This document shows positions 28,947 to 40,330 of a DNA stretch of 64,000 nucleotides, piece after piece (within the stretch, counting starts at the first letter, position 1; each line of letters opens with the position of its first letter). The translations under genes were made by a program, and so were the position numbers. The notes under the pieces are model-generated. The model had not been told where the DNA came from. It saw nothing but the letters and a program-made list of their open reading frames with translations, and made no database searches. This DNA is from Anaerococcus vaginalis (GTDB taxonomy: Bacteria; Bacillota; Clostridia; Tissierellales; Peptoniphilaceae): contig NZ_HE978619.1 in the NCBI RefSeq assembly GCF_000307225.1, positions 63,461 through 127,460 on the forward strand. Direction: 5' to 3'.

Positions 28947-30329
28947 ATCTCCTCCACACTCACCATTAAAATATTTTTATCGTCAATTTTAACCTTAAAA
29001 TCTTCACTTCTTCTTATATTTACAATCCAAGAAAGTTTATCATTTATAAACAAAAGTGGAATTTTATTTCTCAAATCCTTGTCGATTTTTTCATCAATAA
29101 AGAAATTTTTAAGTTTTTTCTTTTCCTTTTTTCATAGCAGTAAAGAAATCACCATTTTGCCTATACCTTATTTTTATTGAAATATCCTCTAAATTTTCTA
29201 AACTATAAAATGCCTTTTCTTTCTTGTTAGAATTTTTGTAAAAATCATAGGAAACAAGGGATGTATTAAATTTATATTTTCCAAAAATCTTTTCATCGCC
29301 TATTTTCATAGAAATCTCTTTTGAATTTTTGCAAAAATCATCAGTTTTTATATAAAAATCATAAGACTTATAATTTTTTTGAAAAACTAGCTTGTTTTTT
29401 ATGATTTTTTTCCCATTTGAAAGATCAATTATTTTTATAAAATCTTCAATGTTAGTTTTTGAAAAATCATTTATATTTCCATATAATATATCAATTGCCC
29501 TTCTTATAAGTCTTGCTTTTAAAGGATCTGATAATTTTTCAAATTCTTTTTTTTCAAAAGAAATGTGATTTTTTTCTTTTTTTATAAGGATTTTTTCAAG
29601 CTTTTCATCTTCAATTTCTCTTAAAATCTCATAATCATTTTTTGCTATTTCAGATAAGGATATTAGGGAATTTTTGAAATTTGGATTTATTTTTTCAATT
29701 TCTGGTATAATTTCAATTCTTATTTTATTTCTGGTATAATCTGTTTCCAAATTTGTATAATCAATATGATAGAAAATCTCATTTTTGTCCAAAAATTCCA
29801 AAATTTCACTTTTACTAAAGTCCATTATGGGTCTTACTATATCCTTATTTTTATAATCCATGGCCCTAAGTCCATCAAGACCTGAGCCTCTTATTATTCT
29901 CATAAGAACAGTTTCTGCTTGATCGTCTTTATTGTGGGCAACGGCTATTTTTGCATTTTCATATTTATTTTTTATTGATCTAAAAAAATCATACCTTAAA
30001 ATTCTTCCGGCATGCTCTGATGATATTTTTTTCTCTTTGGCATAAAAATCCATAGACTTATGGTCTACGAAAGTTTCTAGTCCCAATGTTTTTCCTGTTT
30101 CTATAACTAAATTTTCATCATCAATGGCATCAGATCTATGCATATGGTTTAAGTGGGCAAGGACTATCTTTATTTTATAAAAATCTTGCACTTCATTTAA
30201 TAAATAAATCAGAAATTGGCTATCTGGTCCTCCGCTTGCCCCAACAATTATGGTATCATTTTCTTCTATTAGATTATATTTTTTTATTGTAGACTTAAAT
30301 TTACTTATTATTTTCGTCTTTGTACACAT
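28943..30329 (-). CDS. tilS: tRNA(Ile)-lysidine synthase (frame broken near the end)
   Basis: Converts C34 of tRNA-Ile(CAU) to lysidine. The PP-loop VGASGGPDSQFLIYLL is near the N-terminus, then HLNHMHRSD and AVAHNKDDQAETVLMRIIRG. The open frame stops at 29109 after MKKGKEKT. One extra A in the T run 29114-29119 continues as KKLKNFFIDEKIDKDLRNKI and PLLFINDKLSWIVNIRR, the normal C-terminal domain, ending at 28943 where it overlaps hpt. The N-terminal start overlaps divIC and is not certain. Confidence 0.93.
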
Positions 30330-30617
30330 ATTCGTCTTTCTTAATCATACCTAATTTTTCTCTAGCTAACTTTTCCTTAAACTTATCTGTATTTCTATTT
30401 TCATAATCTTCTTTTATAGAATCTATTTCTTCTTTTACATTAGAAATCTCGCCAGCTTTAGAACTAATATTATTATTTAATGTATCAATTTGAGCATTTA
30501 CCCTATAATTAAATGCCCTTGATAATAATAATACTAATAAAAAGGCAAAAACACTTACCATCAAGAATCTTTTGTTTTTTTCGGTCTATTTTTAAGATAT
30601 TTTTCGTACTTATTCAT
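30301..30617 (-). CDS. divIC: Septum formation initiator DivIC/FtsB (frame broken at N-terminus)
   Basis: Small division protein with one membrane segment (MVSVFAFLLVLLLSRAF) and a coiled coil (DTLNNNISSKAGEISNVKEE), ending with REKLGMIKKDEYVY as in the family. The cytoplasmic N-terminus starts at an ATG overlapping the rqcP stop (30617) and reads MNKYEKYLKNRPKK. One extra A in the T run 30575-30581 joins it to NKRFLMVSVFAF. Located between rqcP and tilS as in other Firmicutes. Confidence 0.88.
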
Positions 30618-30855
30618 CTAAAACCTCATACATTTCATTTGCATTATTTTTCTTGGCGCCTTCAATTAAATCAAGAACCCTTACTTTTAAGTCGCTTTTT
30701 CCAAAACTAATTTCAACTATATCACCAAATTCAACATTACTTCCTGCCTTGGCAATATTTCCATTAATTTTTACCCTTTCATTAATACAAGCATCCTTTG
30801 CGACCTGCCTTCTTTTAATAATTCTTGAATTTTTTAAAAATTTATCTATTCTCAT
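30610..30855 (-). CDS. rqcP: S4-domain RNA-binding protein RqcP
   Basis: An 81-residue S4 protein (MRIDKFLKNSRIIKRRQVAK, GRVKINGN in variant form ERVKINGN) of the RqcP/YabO type, which helps RqcH in alanine tailing on stalled 50S subunits. First gene of the row leading to lysS. A TATAAT box (30872-30877 on the minus strand) lies upstream. Confidence 0.88.
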   Translation of the reverse strand: MRIDKFLKNSRIIKRRQVAKDACINERVKINGNIAKAGSNVEFGDIVEISFGKSDLKVRVLDLIEGAKKNNANEMYEVLDE

Positions 30856-30885
30856 TAAATCACCTTAATTAATTATAACAATAAT

Positions 30886-30898
30886 GACTAATTTAGTC
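30886..30898. promoter_or_regulatory. 13-base palindrome between rqcP and dinB
   Basis: GACTAA-T-TTAGTC is a perfect 6+1+6 palindrome placed just upstream of the minus-strand -10 of rqcP. The plus-strand TATAAT of dinB is at 30937-30942. It is not a LexA-type box; operator function is a guess. Confidence 0.35.
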
Positions 30899-30957
30899 CA
30901 TAATAAAACAATTTCATTTATTTTTTATTAATATAGTATAATCATAGTGGTGATATT

Positions 30958-32000
30958 ATGAATAAAATCCTACATATAGACTGCGATGCCTTTTATGCTT
31001 CCTGTGAAGAGCTTAGAGATAAAAATTTAAAAAATCATCCCATGGCAGTCGGTGGTCTTTCAAATAAATCAATAATTACAACAGCAAATTACAAAGCAAG
31101 AGAATATGGAATCCATTCAGCTATGCCCGTTTTTATTGCAAAACAGCTTTGCCCAAATTTAATTATGGTAAAGGTCGATAGAAAATATTATAAGGAAAAA
31201 TCAAAAGAAGTTTTTGATATTATAGAGTCCTATTCTCACATAAAAGAACAAGTTTCTATAGATGAAGCATATGTTTATATAGATAATAATGAAGATAAAA
31301 AATTCTTGCAAAAAAAATTCAAAATGAAATTTTAAAAGAAACAGGAATTGGTGTATCAATTGGAATTTCCTACAATAAATTTTTGGCAAAACTTGCAAGC
31401 GACTGGAATAAACCCTTGGGCATAAAAGAAATAAATAAAGAAGATGTACCAGAAATTTTAAAAAATTTAGATATAAAAAAAGTTCATGGACTTGGAAATA
31501 AATCAGTTCAAAAATTAAAAGATATTGGTATTTATAAAATTTCAGATTTACTAAAGCTTGACCAAGATTTTTTAGAATCTCTTTTTGGCAAGCAAGGAAG
31601 ATATGTTTACAAGGTCATAAGGGGCGAAGATAAGAGAAAGGTTCAAACAAGCACGAAAAGAAAATCCATAGGAAGAGAGTTTACTTTTAGAAAAAATACC
31701 AAGGATATAAAAACTTTATATGCCTATATAGATGAAATTTCAGAAAAAATCGAAGAAGATTTAAGAAAAAAAGATATAAAAGCCTACACAATAAATTTGA
31801 AAATAAAAACAGAATTTTTCAAAACCCACACAAAGTCCTACACACTTTTATCTCCAATTTCAAAAAAAGAAGATATTTCAAAAATCGCAAAAGACTTACT
31901 AAGCCAAATTATTTCAAATGAAAAATTAAGACTTATAGGAATTTCCCTATCAAATTTATCCAAAAAAGATCACACCCAATTAAGCTTATTTGACAAATGA
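30958..32000 (+). CDS. dinB: DNA polymerase IV (Y family; frame broken)
   Basis: Translesion polymerase. HIDCDAFYASCEELRD and VSIDEAYVYID carry the catalytic acidic residues, YNKFLAKLASDWNKPLG follows, and a thumb and little-finger domain complete the protein. The frame breaks at the A run 31310-31317; one extra A turns the early end into QKKIQNEILKETGIGVSIGI and links both parts to about 347 residues, the family length. It is transcribed alone toward recA from a TATAAT at 30937. Confidence 0.92.
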
Positions 32001-32035
32001 TTTTTTCAAAATTTTAGCAAATAAAATTTAAAAAT

Positions 32036-32080
32036 AAAAACGCAAGCCAGAAGAATTTTTCTACTAGCTTGCGTTTTTTT
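32036..32080. terminator. Bidirectional terminator between dinB and recA
   Basis: CGCAAGC (32041-32047) pairs with GCTTGCG (32067-32073), with an A run before and a T run after, so it serves both converging genes. Confidence 0.88.
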
Positions 32081-33149
32081 ATTCATAATCATCTTCAATT
32101 TTTTCTTCAGATTCTTCATCAGTTTCTTTAGGTTTTTTTGATTTTTTATCGCCATTGTTGATGGTTTCTCTTAATTTTGCTTCAATTTCGTTTAAGATAT
32201 CTTCATTTTCTTCAAGATATTGTTTTACCTTTTCCCTACCCTGACCAAGCTTTTCTCCATTATATGAATACCAAGAGCCAGCTTTTTCTACAATATCTTC
32301 GTCAACTGCTGAATCTAAAATTACTCCGGATTTTGAAATTCCTGTTCCATACATTATATCAAATTCTACAACCTTAAAAGGTGGAGCAACTTTATTTTTT
32401 ACAACTTTTACTCTTGTTCTATTTCCCGTATAATCATCGCCTTGTTGTATTCCTTTTATTCTTCTTATATCAAGTCTTACAGAAGAATAAAATTTAAGAG
32501 CTCTACCACCGGTTGTTGTTTCTGGACTTCCAAACATAACTCCAATTTTTTCTCTCAATTGGTTTATAAAAATTACTGTTGTATTTGTTTTCGAAATAAT
32601 TCCTGTTAATCTTCTTAAAGCTTGGCTCATAAGTCTTGCTTGAAGACCCATATGACTATCGCCCATTTGTCCTTCAATTTCTGCTTTTGGAACAAGAGCT
32701 GCAACTGAATCGACAACAATTAAATCAACAGCACCAGATCTTACCAAAGATTCTGCGATATCAAGAGCTTGTTCTCCAGTATCTGGTTGAGATAAAATTA
32801 ATTCGTCAATATTTACACCCAATCTTTTTGCATATTCTGCATCCATAGCATGTTCTGCATCAATAAAGGCGCAAGTATTTCCAAGTTTTTGATCTTCTGC
32901 AATACAATGAAGAGTTAGAGTTGTTTTTCCTGAAGATTCTGGTCCGAAAATTTCTATAACTCTTCCTCTTGGAAGTCCACCAACTCCAAGCGCAATATCA
33001 AGATTTATCGCACCTGTCGGAATTACAGTTACATCAACTTTTGGTGCTTCTCCCATTTTCATAATTGCACCCTTACCATATTTTTTCTCAATATTTTTAA
33101 AAGCCTGACTTAGGGCTTTCTCTTTTTCTTTATCAATATCGTTAGCCAT
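32079..33149 (-). CDS. recA: Recombinase RecA
   Basis: 356 residues. Walker [35 protein letters not shown], loop [14 protein letters not shown] and an acidic C-terminus ([12 protein letters not shown]). It follows pgsA closely, which is a common Firmicute order, and no LexA-type (CGAAC-N4-GTTCG) box is seen upstream in the short gap. Confidence 0.98.
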   Translation of the reverse strand: MANDIDKEKEKALSQAFKNIEKKYGKGAIMKMGEAPKVDVTVIPTGAINLDIALGVGGLPRGRVIEIFGPESSGKTTLTLHCIAEDQKLGNTCAFIDAEHAMDAEYAKRLGVNIDELILSQPDTGEQALDIAESLVRSGAVDLIVVDSVAALVPKAEIEGQMGDSHMGLQARLMSQALRRLTGIISKTNTTVIFINQLREKIGVMFGSPETTTGGRALKFYSSVRLDIRRIKGIQQGDDYTGNRTRVKVVKNKVAPPFKVVEFDIMYGTGISKSGVILDSAVDEDIVEKAGSWYSYNGEKLGQGREKVKQYLEENEDILNEIEAKLRETINNGDKKSKKPKETDEESEEKIEDDYE

Positions 33150-33193
33150 TTATTTTCCTTTCTATTTTAAAAAATTTATTTTAAATTTTAAAT

Positions 33194-33724
33194 TTATATG
33201 TCGTCTAAATTTAAAACTTTTTTATTTTTAACCAAATAATCAATTCCAGAAATAACTGTTAAAACTACAGCTATATAAAATATAATAATACCAATTGAAT
33301 TTATAGTTTGATTATTTATCAAAAGCATTACTGTTGATACACATTGGCTCATTGTTTTTGCTTTTCCGCCCTTGCTTGCTGCTATTGTGATATTATTGCT
33401 TGCTGCAAGTGTCCTAAGTCCTGTAATTATTAGCTCTCTTGAAATTATCAAAATAACTGCCCAGCTTGGAATTATATTTGTTGAAGTTAGTAAAACAAAT
33501 CCTGCCATAGTTAGAATTTTATCTACTAATGGATCCATAAATTTTCCAAAAGTTGTTACTAAATTTCTACTTCTTGCAAGATGTCCATCAAGTGCATCAG
33601 TCAAAGATGCAATTGCATATAAAAGTGCAGCAACATTATACATTTTACCAAAGATTAAATATAATACCACAAATACTGGTACCAAAATCATTCTTACCGT
33701 TGTAACTTTGTTTGCTATATTCAT
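33194..33724 (-). CDS. pgsA: CDP-diacylglycerol-glycerol-3-phosphate 3-phosphatidyltransferase
   Basis: Membrane enzyme of phosphatidylglycerol synthesis, 176 residues with about five hydrophobic segments. The CDP-alcohol phosphotransferase motif is complete: DALDGHLARS, then GKFMDPLVDK. It overlaps the end of ftsK by a few bases (ATGA-like) and precedes recA. Confidence 0.96.
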   Translation of the reverse strand: MNIANKVTTVRMILVPVFVVLYLIFGKMYNVAALLYAIASLTDALDGHLARSRNLVTTFGKFMDPLVDKILTMAGFVLLTSTNIIPSWAVILIISRELIITGLRTLAASNNITIAASKGGKAKTMSQCVSTVMLLINNQTINSIGIIIFYIAVVLTVISGIDYLVKNKKVLNLDDI

Positions 33725-33725
33725 T

Positions 33726-35985
33726 TTATTCTCCTTCTAAATAACTATGATCTACCAAAACTTTTCTAGGTTTACTTCCTTCATATCCTCCAATTATGCC
33801 ACGAGCTTCCAATTGATCAATTATTCTTCCAGCTCTCGCATATCCAACTTTTAATTTTCTTTGAATGAGAGAAACTGAAGCTGTCTTTTCATTTATAATA
33901 ATCTCTATTGCCTCATTAATCAATTCATCTTCATCTTCATTTTCAACAATTTTTGCTTTTTCTTCAACAGTTTCCATGGCTTTTTTGTCATATTCTTCTT
34001 CACGAGTTTCTTTTATATAATTTACAACTCTCAAAACTTCAGAATCAGAAACAAAAGCTCCTTGAATACGCATAGGTTTCATTGCATCTGATGGGGCAAA
34101 TAACATATCTCCCTTTCCAAGCAAAGTTTCTGCTCCACTCATATCAAGAATTGTTCTTGAATCAATTTGACTTGTAACTGCAAAGGCAATTCTTGATGGA
34201 ATATTTGCCTTGATTGTTCCAGTTATTACATCAACTGTTGGTCTTTGAGTTGCTATTATTAAATGGATTCCACAAGCCCTAGATTTTTGAGCAAGTCTTG
34301 TTATATAATCTTCAACTTCACTTGCAGCTGTCATCATTAAATCTGATAACTCATCAATTATTATAACTACATAAGGAAGTTTTTCTATTTTCTCATCAAT
34401 TTCTGTCAAATCCCTATAAGAAGAAATATCTCTTACATGATTTTCTTCAAATAATTTATAACGTCTTTCCATTTCCCTAATTGCCCAAAATAATGATGAT
34501 GATGCTTTTTTCGGATCAGTTATAACTGGCATAATAAGATGCGGTATGCCATTATAAATTGAAAGTTCTACAATTTTTGGATCTATTAATAATAACTTAA
34601 CTTCATCAGGCGAATGTTTGTACAAAATCGACATAATAATTGTATTTATACAAACACTTTTTCCAGATCCTGTTGCACCAGATATAAGAAGATGGGGCAT
34701 TTTTTCTATAGCAGAAACTTTTGGTGTTCCTGATATAGACTTACCCAAAACAAAAGGAAGTTTATTAGTATTTTTTATAAATTCTTCACTTGCGATCATC
34801 TCCTTTAAGCCTACAACTTCTTTTGTAGAATTTGGAACTTCAATTCCAACATGACTTTTGCCTGGAATTGGAGCTTCAATTCTTATATCGCTAGTTGCAA
34901 GAAAAAGAGAAAGATCATCAGATAAATTTAGAATTTTTGAAACCTTAACTCCTCTTTGAGGTTTTAATTCAAAGCAAGTAACACTAGGTCCAATATTTAT
35001 TTGAACAACTTTTGATTTTATACCAAAAGAATCCAAACACTCCTCAATTCTTCTCGCCTTATCCTTTATATCATTTTGATCAACTTCACTTCCATCTTCC
35101 CTATCATCCAAAAGATCAAGTTTTGGAAATTTATAATTTAAGGTATACTCTTCCTTAAAAGTTTGGTCAAAATCTGATAAATCAACTTGTTTTGACCTAT
35201 AAGAATTTATTTTTGCTTTCTCAAATCTTTTGTCAAAATCATCATTCGAATCTTTTTTTGTATCATCTTCAATTTCTATAACTTTTTTAGGCTCTGAATT
35301 TTCATCATTTTCCAATCTTTCTTCTCTTCTTTTTTCTTTTTACCCCTTATTTTTTTAAGCTTTTTTTCCCTAAAATAAGTTTTTATTTTATTAGAAATTT
35401 TCATATATTTTTCTTTTACAAAACTTCCAAAAATTACTAGCTTATCCCTTATTTTTATTATTAAATCCTTATAGGGTATTCCAATTAAATTTTTTATTAG
35501 TGAAATCCAAAAAACTAAATACAAAATTATTATTCCAGCACTTCCAATTAGTGATTCTAAATAAAATGCTAGCCTTGTTCCTAAAATTCCACCAGATTTT
35601 CTAATAAAGCTTTCTGTATTTTTTATAGACATAGGCAAATTGTTAGCTAGAAATTTCATAGAAAAAATTGCCATACTAAGTAAAATCAAGATAAATAAAA
35701 TACTAAATACCTTGAAATTTTTTTTGAATTTATCCATAAATACAAATAAAGAAATAAAAAAACAAAAACAAAAATGAAATAAGATATAAATCCAAAAAGT
35801 TTAAAATTATTATAAGTAATAAATTCTCCCAATCTTCCAGTATTTGGCAAGATTAAAAATATAAATCCTATTAAAGATATAAACATAAAAAATATAGAAA
35901 ATGATTTCTTATTAAATTTTCTATTTTCCGATTTTTTTGAATATTTAGATTTTTTTCTTTTTCTGTTTAAATTTGTATTTGCCAT
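33726..35985 (-). CDS. ftsK: DNA translocase FtsK/SpoIIIE (frame broken twice)
   Basis: Septal DNA pump. N-terminal membrane segments (FSIFFMFISLIGFIFLIL and others), then the motor with Walker A ISGATGSGKSVC and Walker B VVIIIDELSDLMM, and the gamma winged helix (ASVSLIQRKLKVGYARAGRI). The gene lies in three frames. One extra A at the T run 35718-35725 joins NSKK to NFKVFSILF, and one at 35330-35341 joins the linker to REERLENDENSEP. Repaired length about 750 residues is normal. The start at 35985 (MANTNLNRK) has GAGGTG upstream. Confidence 0.92.
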
Positions 35986-36168
35986 ATTCACCTCATATAA
36001 ATTATATAACAAAGGAGAAAATAAATAAACTGCCTATTAAATGGCAGCCTCTTTTACTTCTACAAATATTTTATATGTTGCAAAATAAATTAATTACTTT
36101 TAAGAACAATAATCAATTTATTTTTGCAACATTTTTATTTTGTAGTTAGTTTATAAAATTTATAAGAT

Positions 36169-38276
36169 TTAATCTTCTTTAGATTCTTTTTTTCTTCTTC
36201 AATTAATAGGGCTTTTCTTGAAAGATTAATTCTTCCTTGCCTATCAATTTCTGTAACTTTTACCCTTACCTTATCTCCAATTTTTAATACATCTTCAACT
36301 TTTTCAGTTCTTTTTGTATCAATTTGAGAAATGTGTAAAAGTCCTTCTTTTCCAATTGCAATTTCTACAAAGGCGCCAAAGTTCATAATTCTTTTTACTT
36401 CACCTTCATAAATATCGCCAGCTTTTGGATCTGTTACAATCGCTCTAATCATCTCGATTGCTTTTTTTCCGCTTTCTCCATCAATGCTTGCAACTGTTAT
36501 GTGTCCATCATCCTCAGTTTCAATTTTTACACCAGTAGCATCGATTATTTTATTAATTGTTTTTCCACCAGAACCAATTACATCTCTAACTTTTTCTGGA
36601 TCAATATCTATCGAAAAAATTCTTGGAGCATACTTTGATAAATCTTCTCTTGGTTTATCAATTGCTGATCTTATTACATCAAGAATTTTAAGCCTTGCTT
36701 CATGAGCATCAGCCAAAGCCTCTTCTAAAACTTCCTTATTTATTCCAGAAATTTTCATATCCATTTGTAGGGCTGTTATTCCATCTTCTGTCCCAGCAAC
36801 TTTAAAATCCATATCTCCAAGATGATCTTCAAGTCCTTGTATATCTGTGAGAATTGAAATTGAATTTTCTTCTTTGATTAATCCCATGGCAATTCCTGCA
36901 ACAGGTTTTTTAATAGGAACTCCTGCATCCATAAGAGATAAAGTTGAGCCACAAATTGATGCTTGTGAAGAAGAACCATTTGATGATAAAACTTCACTTA
37001 CAACTCTTATTGTATAAGGAAAATCTTTTGTATCTGGCAAAACTGGAATCAAAGCTCTTTCAGCCAAGTGTCCATGTCCAACTTCACGTCTTCCAGGTCC
37101 TCTTAATGGTCTAATATCTCCAACACAAAATGGTGGGAAATTATATTGGTGAATATATCTTTTTGTAATTTCATCTCTGTTCATTGAATCAATCACTTGT
37201 TCTTCACCAGGAGAACCTAAAGTTAGAACTGATAAAACTTGAGTTTGTCCTCTTTGGAATAATCCTGAACCGTGAGCTCTTGGCAAAAGTCCAACCTCAG
37301 CAGATAAAGGACGAATTTCTTTCATTTTACGTCCATCAGGTCTTATTTTATCAATAGAAATCATTCTTCTAACTTCTTTTTTCATTATAGAATCTACAGT
37401 TTTGTGAATTTCATCTTCACTTTCTGGAAATTCTTCTAAGAAATCTTCTTTGCATTTTTCTTCGATTTTATTAATGTCGTCTTCTCTTTGAACCTTATCG
37501 GTTGTTCTTATAGAATTTTTAATATCTTCAGTGTATTTATCTTTGATTTTTCTTTGAAGTTCAGTTTCAACTTCTTCAGAAACTTCCATTTTTTCTTTTC
37601 CAATATCATCAATAATTGTTTGAATAAATCCGCAAATTTCTTTGATTTCAGCATGAGCTACCATCATAGCTTCAAGCATTTCTTTTTCAGACAATTCATT
37701 TGCACCAGCTTCAACCATATTAATAGCATCAGCAGTACCTGCAACTGTTAAATCAAGAGATGATTTTTCTCTTTGATCCTTATTTGGATTTACAATATAT
37801 TTTCCATCAACATATCCAACAGAAACTGCAGCAACTGGTCCATAAAAAGGAATATCAGAAATCCCAAGAGCAATAGATGCACCGATTGTTGTCATACAAT
37901 CAGGTTCATTATCTTCATCTACAGAAAATGGTGTAGCAATTACTTGCACATCATTATAGAAATTTTCTGGAAAAAGTGGCCTTAAAGGTCTATCCATTTG
38001 ACGAGAAATCAAAATCGCCTTATCAGATGCCTTTCCTTCCCTTTTAATAAATCCACCAGGAATTTTTCCAACTGCATAAAGTTTTTCTTGATAATCACAA
38101 ATAAGAGGAAAAAAATCAATTCCCTCCCTAGGCTTGTCGCTTGAAACAGCAGTAACCAATAAAATTGTATCACCAGTCCTAATAAGACATTCGCCATTAG
38201 TTTGCTCGGCAACTTTTCCAATTTTTATTGACAAATCAGAGCCATTTTGTGACTTATATTCATAAGTTTTTTCCAT
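36169..38276 (-). CDS. pnp: Polyribonucleotide nucleotidyltransferase
   Basis: Phosphorolytic 3'-5' RNA exonuclease of the degradosome. Two RNase PH domains (GGFIKREGKASDKAILISRQ; FCVGDIRPLRGPGRREVGHG), a KH domain (VRDVIGSGGKTINKIID) and an S1 domain (EGEVKRIMNFGAFVEIAIGK). The open frame runs to 36135 with NLKKIKSYKFYKL, but one extra A at the T run 36187-36193 gives EEEKKESKED* ending at 36169, a more family-like tail, so I place the end there with less certainty. rpsO lies upstream, separated by a terminator. Confidence 0.94.
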
Positions 38277-38292
38277 TTTTTCTCCTAACTAC

Positions 38293-38316
38293 AAAAAAGA
38301 CGGGATAAGTCCCGTC
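38293..38316 (-). terminator. Terminator between rpsO and pnp
   Basis: GACGGG-ACTTAT-CCCGTC followed by six T on the minus strand. It probably lowers pnp expression relative to rpsO, or pnp depends on read-through. Confidence 0.88.
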
Positions 38317-38324
38317 ATATTTAA

Positions 38325-38591
38325 CTATTTTCTTAAACCAAGTTTTTCAATGATTTGACGATATCTTTCAATATCATTGTCCATTAAATAATTTAAAAGA
38401 CCTTTTCTACGTCTAATCATTTTGAAAAGTCCTCTTCTTGAAGAGTGGTCTTTTTTATTTGCTTTTAAATGTTCAGTAAGTTCTTTGATTCTTTGAGTAA
38501 GAATAGCAATTTGAACTTCTGGTGAACCAGTATCATTTGCGTCTTTTTGAAATTCTTTAATAATTTGTGTTTTTTGATCTTTATTTAACAT
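38325..38591 (-). CDS. rpsO: 30S ribosomal protein S15
   Basis: 88 residues with the S15 pattern ([40 protein letters not shown]). AGGAGG precedes the ATG. The leader of about 75 bases may fold for autoregulation as known for S15, but I did not resolve a structure. Confidence 0.98.
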   Translation of the reverse strand: MLNKDQKTQIIKEFQKDANDTGSPEVQIAILTQRIKELTEHLKANKKDHSSRRGLFKMIRRRKGLLNYLMDNDIERYRQIIEKLGLRK

Positions 38592-38668
38592 AAATTCCTC
38601 CTAAATATATTCGCCATAACCATGAAATAGTCTGAGGAAGCTTAGTTCATAGTTAAGGTATCTTTGAT

Positions 38669-38696
38669 ATTATACCAAATATCTTTATTTTTGCAA
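38669..38696 (-). promoter_or_regulatory. rpsO promoter
   Basis: Minus strand TTGCAA (38691-38696), 16 bases, TATAAT (38669-38674), about 70 bases before the rpsO start. Confidence 0.75.
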
Positions 38697-38752
38697 AGAA
38701 AAAAATACATATTAAATTTATTTTTTAAAAAATAAAATTTACAAAAATTTTT

Positions 38753-39268
38753 TTATAAATTTATCTCATCCATTACTGATTTAAAATCAAAAATTTCATA
38801 ATCATATCCACAATCATTCACTAATTTAAAAATATCTTCATTTTTTATAAAAAGAGTCTTTGTGTTATCATCTGGATGAAAGGTCATAAGATTATTTTCT
38901 TCTATCATATCTTTATCAAAAAATACCTTTATATTTTCATCAGTATTCATCAAACCAAAAACTGATATGATTCCAACTTCTTGCTCCATAATTTCATAAA
39001 CTTTTTTTGGATCAAGAAAGTGCATTCCCTTTTCATTTAATAATTTATTATAATCTTTTAGGCTAATCATTTTTTGATCATCCATAACAATTAAATAGTA
39101 CTGTCTATTTTTTCTATTTGCCAAAAAAAGATTTTTCGTCCTAGCACCATTCTTTCCTTCAATATATTTATCAGCCTCTTCGGTAGTTTCAGCTGGAGGA
39201 TGCTCTACCATATCATATTTTATATTTAATTTATTAAGTCTATCAAATACTTTTTTAGGATTACCCAT
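38753..39268 (-). CDS. Prolyl-tRNA editing-type protein (YbaK/ProX family)
   Basis: The 171-residue protein matches the YbaK/PrdX aminoacyl-tRNA deacylase domain: MVEHPPAETTEEADKYIEGK, ARTKNLFLANRKNRQYYLIV and GIISVFGLMNTDENIKVFFD. The variant resembles ProXp-ala, which removes alanine mischarged on tRNA-Pro. It stands as a single gene between ribF and rpsO. Confidence 0.85.
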   Translation of the reverse strand: MGNPKKVFDRLNKLNIKYDMVEHPPAETTEEADKYIEGKNGARTKNLFLANRKNRQYYLIVMDDQKMISLKDYNKLLNEKGMHFLDPKKVYEIMEQEVGIISVFGLMNTDENIKVFFDKDMIEENNLMTFHPDDNTKTLFIKNEDIFKLVNDCGYDYEIFDFKSVMDEINL

Positions 39269-39370
39269 AATATCTCCTTTTAAATTTTCAAAATCTACTT
39301 TTACATAATATTAATCAATTCAATTATATTAATACCCAATTATTTTTACAAAATAAATTTAAAATCAAGC

Positions 39371-39402
39371 ACAAAAAAAGAGCAGTTTCCTACTCTTTTT
39401 CG
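39371..39402 (-). terminator. Terminator overlapping the end of ribF
   Basis: AAAAAGAG pairs with CTCTTTTT on the minus strand with a further T run. The stem includes the repaired ribF stop. Confidence 0.7.
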
Positions 39403-40330
39403 TATTTTTTTATTAAATTTTTTCCATTTATTTTATCTTTTTTCATTTGCTCTATTAATTCTTCAGCTGAATTAAATTTATAATCGCTTCTTAGATATTC
39501 TAAAAATTCTATGCTAATATTTTTACCATAAATATCTTTTGAAAAATTCATTATATAGCTTTCAATTTTTACTTTTTATTTTCAAAAGTTGGATTTGTTC
39601 CTATATCTGTTAAGGCGTAATAGTAATCTCTGTCAATATTTACTCTGGTAAAATACACTCCTGATTTTGCTGTAACATATTTGAAAGATGGTTGCAAATT
39701 TGCCGTTGGAAAATTTAAAAGCCTTCCCCTTTGAGCTCCTTTTATAACTTTTCCTTGCATTTTAAAATAATGCCCCAAATCTTTGTTGGCTTTTTCGATT
39801 TTTCCCTCTCTTACCATCTGTCTTATATCTGTAGAATTTATAATTTTTCCATTATCAAGTTCAAAATCTACAACTTTTGTTTTGTAAGCAAAATCTTCTT
39901 CATATTTTTTTAGAGTTTTTATATCTCCTTTTGCCATTTTCCCAAACCTATAATTATCTCCAACTATTACATATTTAGCATTTAGTTTTTTATAGATTAT
40001 TTTTTCTATAAATTCATAAGGAGATAAGTTTTTAAATTTTTCAGAAAATTCTAATAAGCAAAAACATTCTATTCCTATATTTTTTAAAATTTCAATCTTA
40101 TCTTCAAGACTTGTAAGATATTCTCTTTCTCCATTTAGGATATTTTTGGTGTTTTCTTTAAATAATAATACTGATGGGATAAGATTTTTTTCTTTTGATA
40201 TTTTTATGTTTTCTTTCATAAGTTTTTGGTGGCCCTTATGTACTCCATCAAAATTTCCCAGACTCACTGCCTTTGGTGATAAGTCAAATTCATTGAAATC
40301 TAAGTCAAATATTTTTATATTATCCTTCAT
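39390..40330 (-). CDS. ribF: Riboflavin kinase/FMN adenylyltransferase (frame broken)
   Basis: Makes FMN and FAD. N-terminal nucleotidyltransferase domain (AVSLGNFDGVHKGHQKLMKE, DNYRFGKMAKGD) and C-terminal flavokinase (GAQRGRLLNFPTANLQPS, DIGTNPTFENKK). The frame stops at 39569, and one extra A at 39573-39577 continues as VKIESYIMNFSKDIYGKNIS to a stop at 39390, which restores the end of the kinase domain (about 313 residues). It overlaps truB by 11 bases. Confidence 0.93.

Noticed and set aside
33150-33193. LexA-type operator before recA
   Set aside because: No GAAC-N4-GTTC-like symmetry was found in the gap or before dinB.
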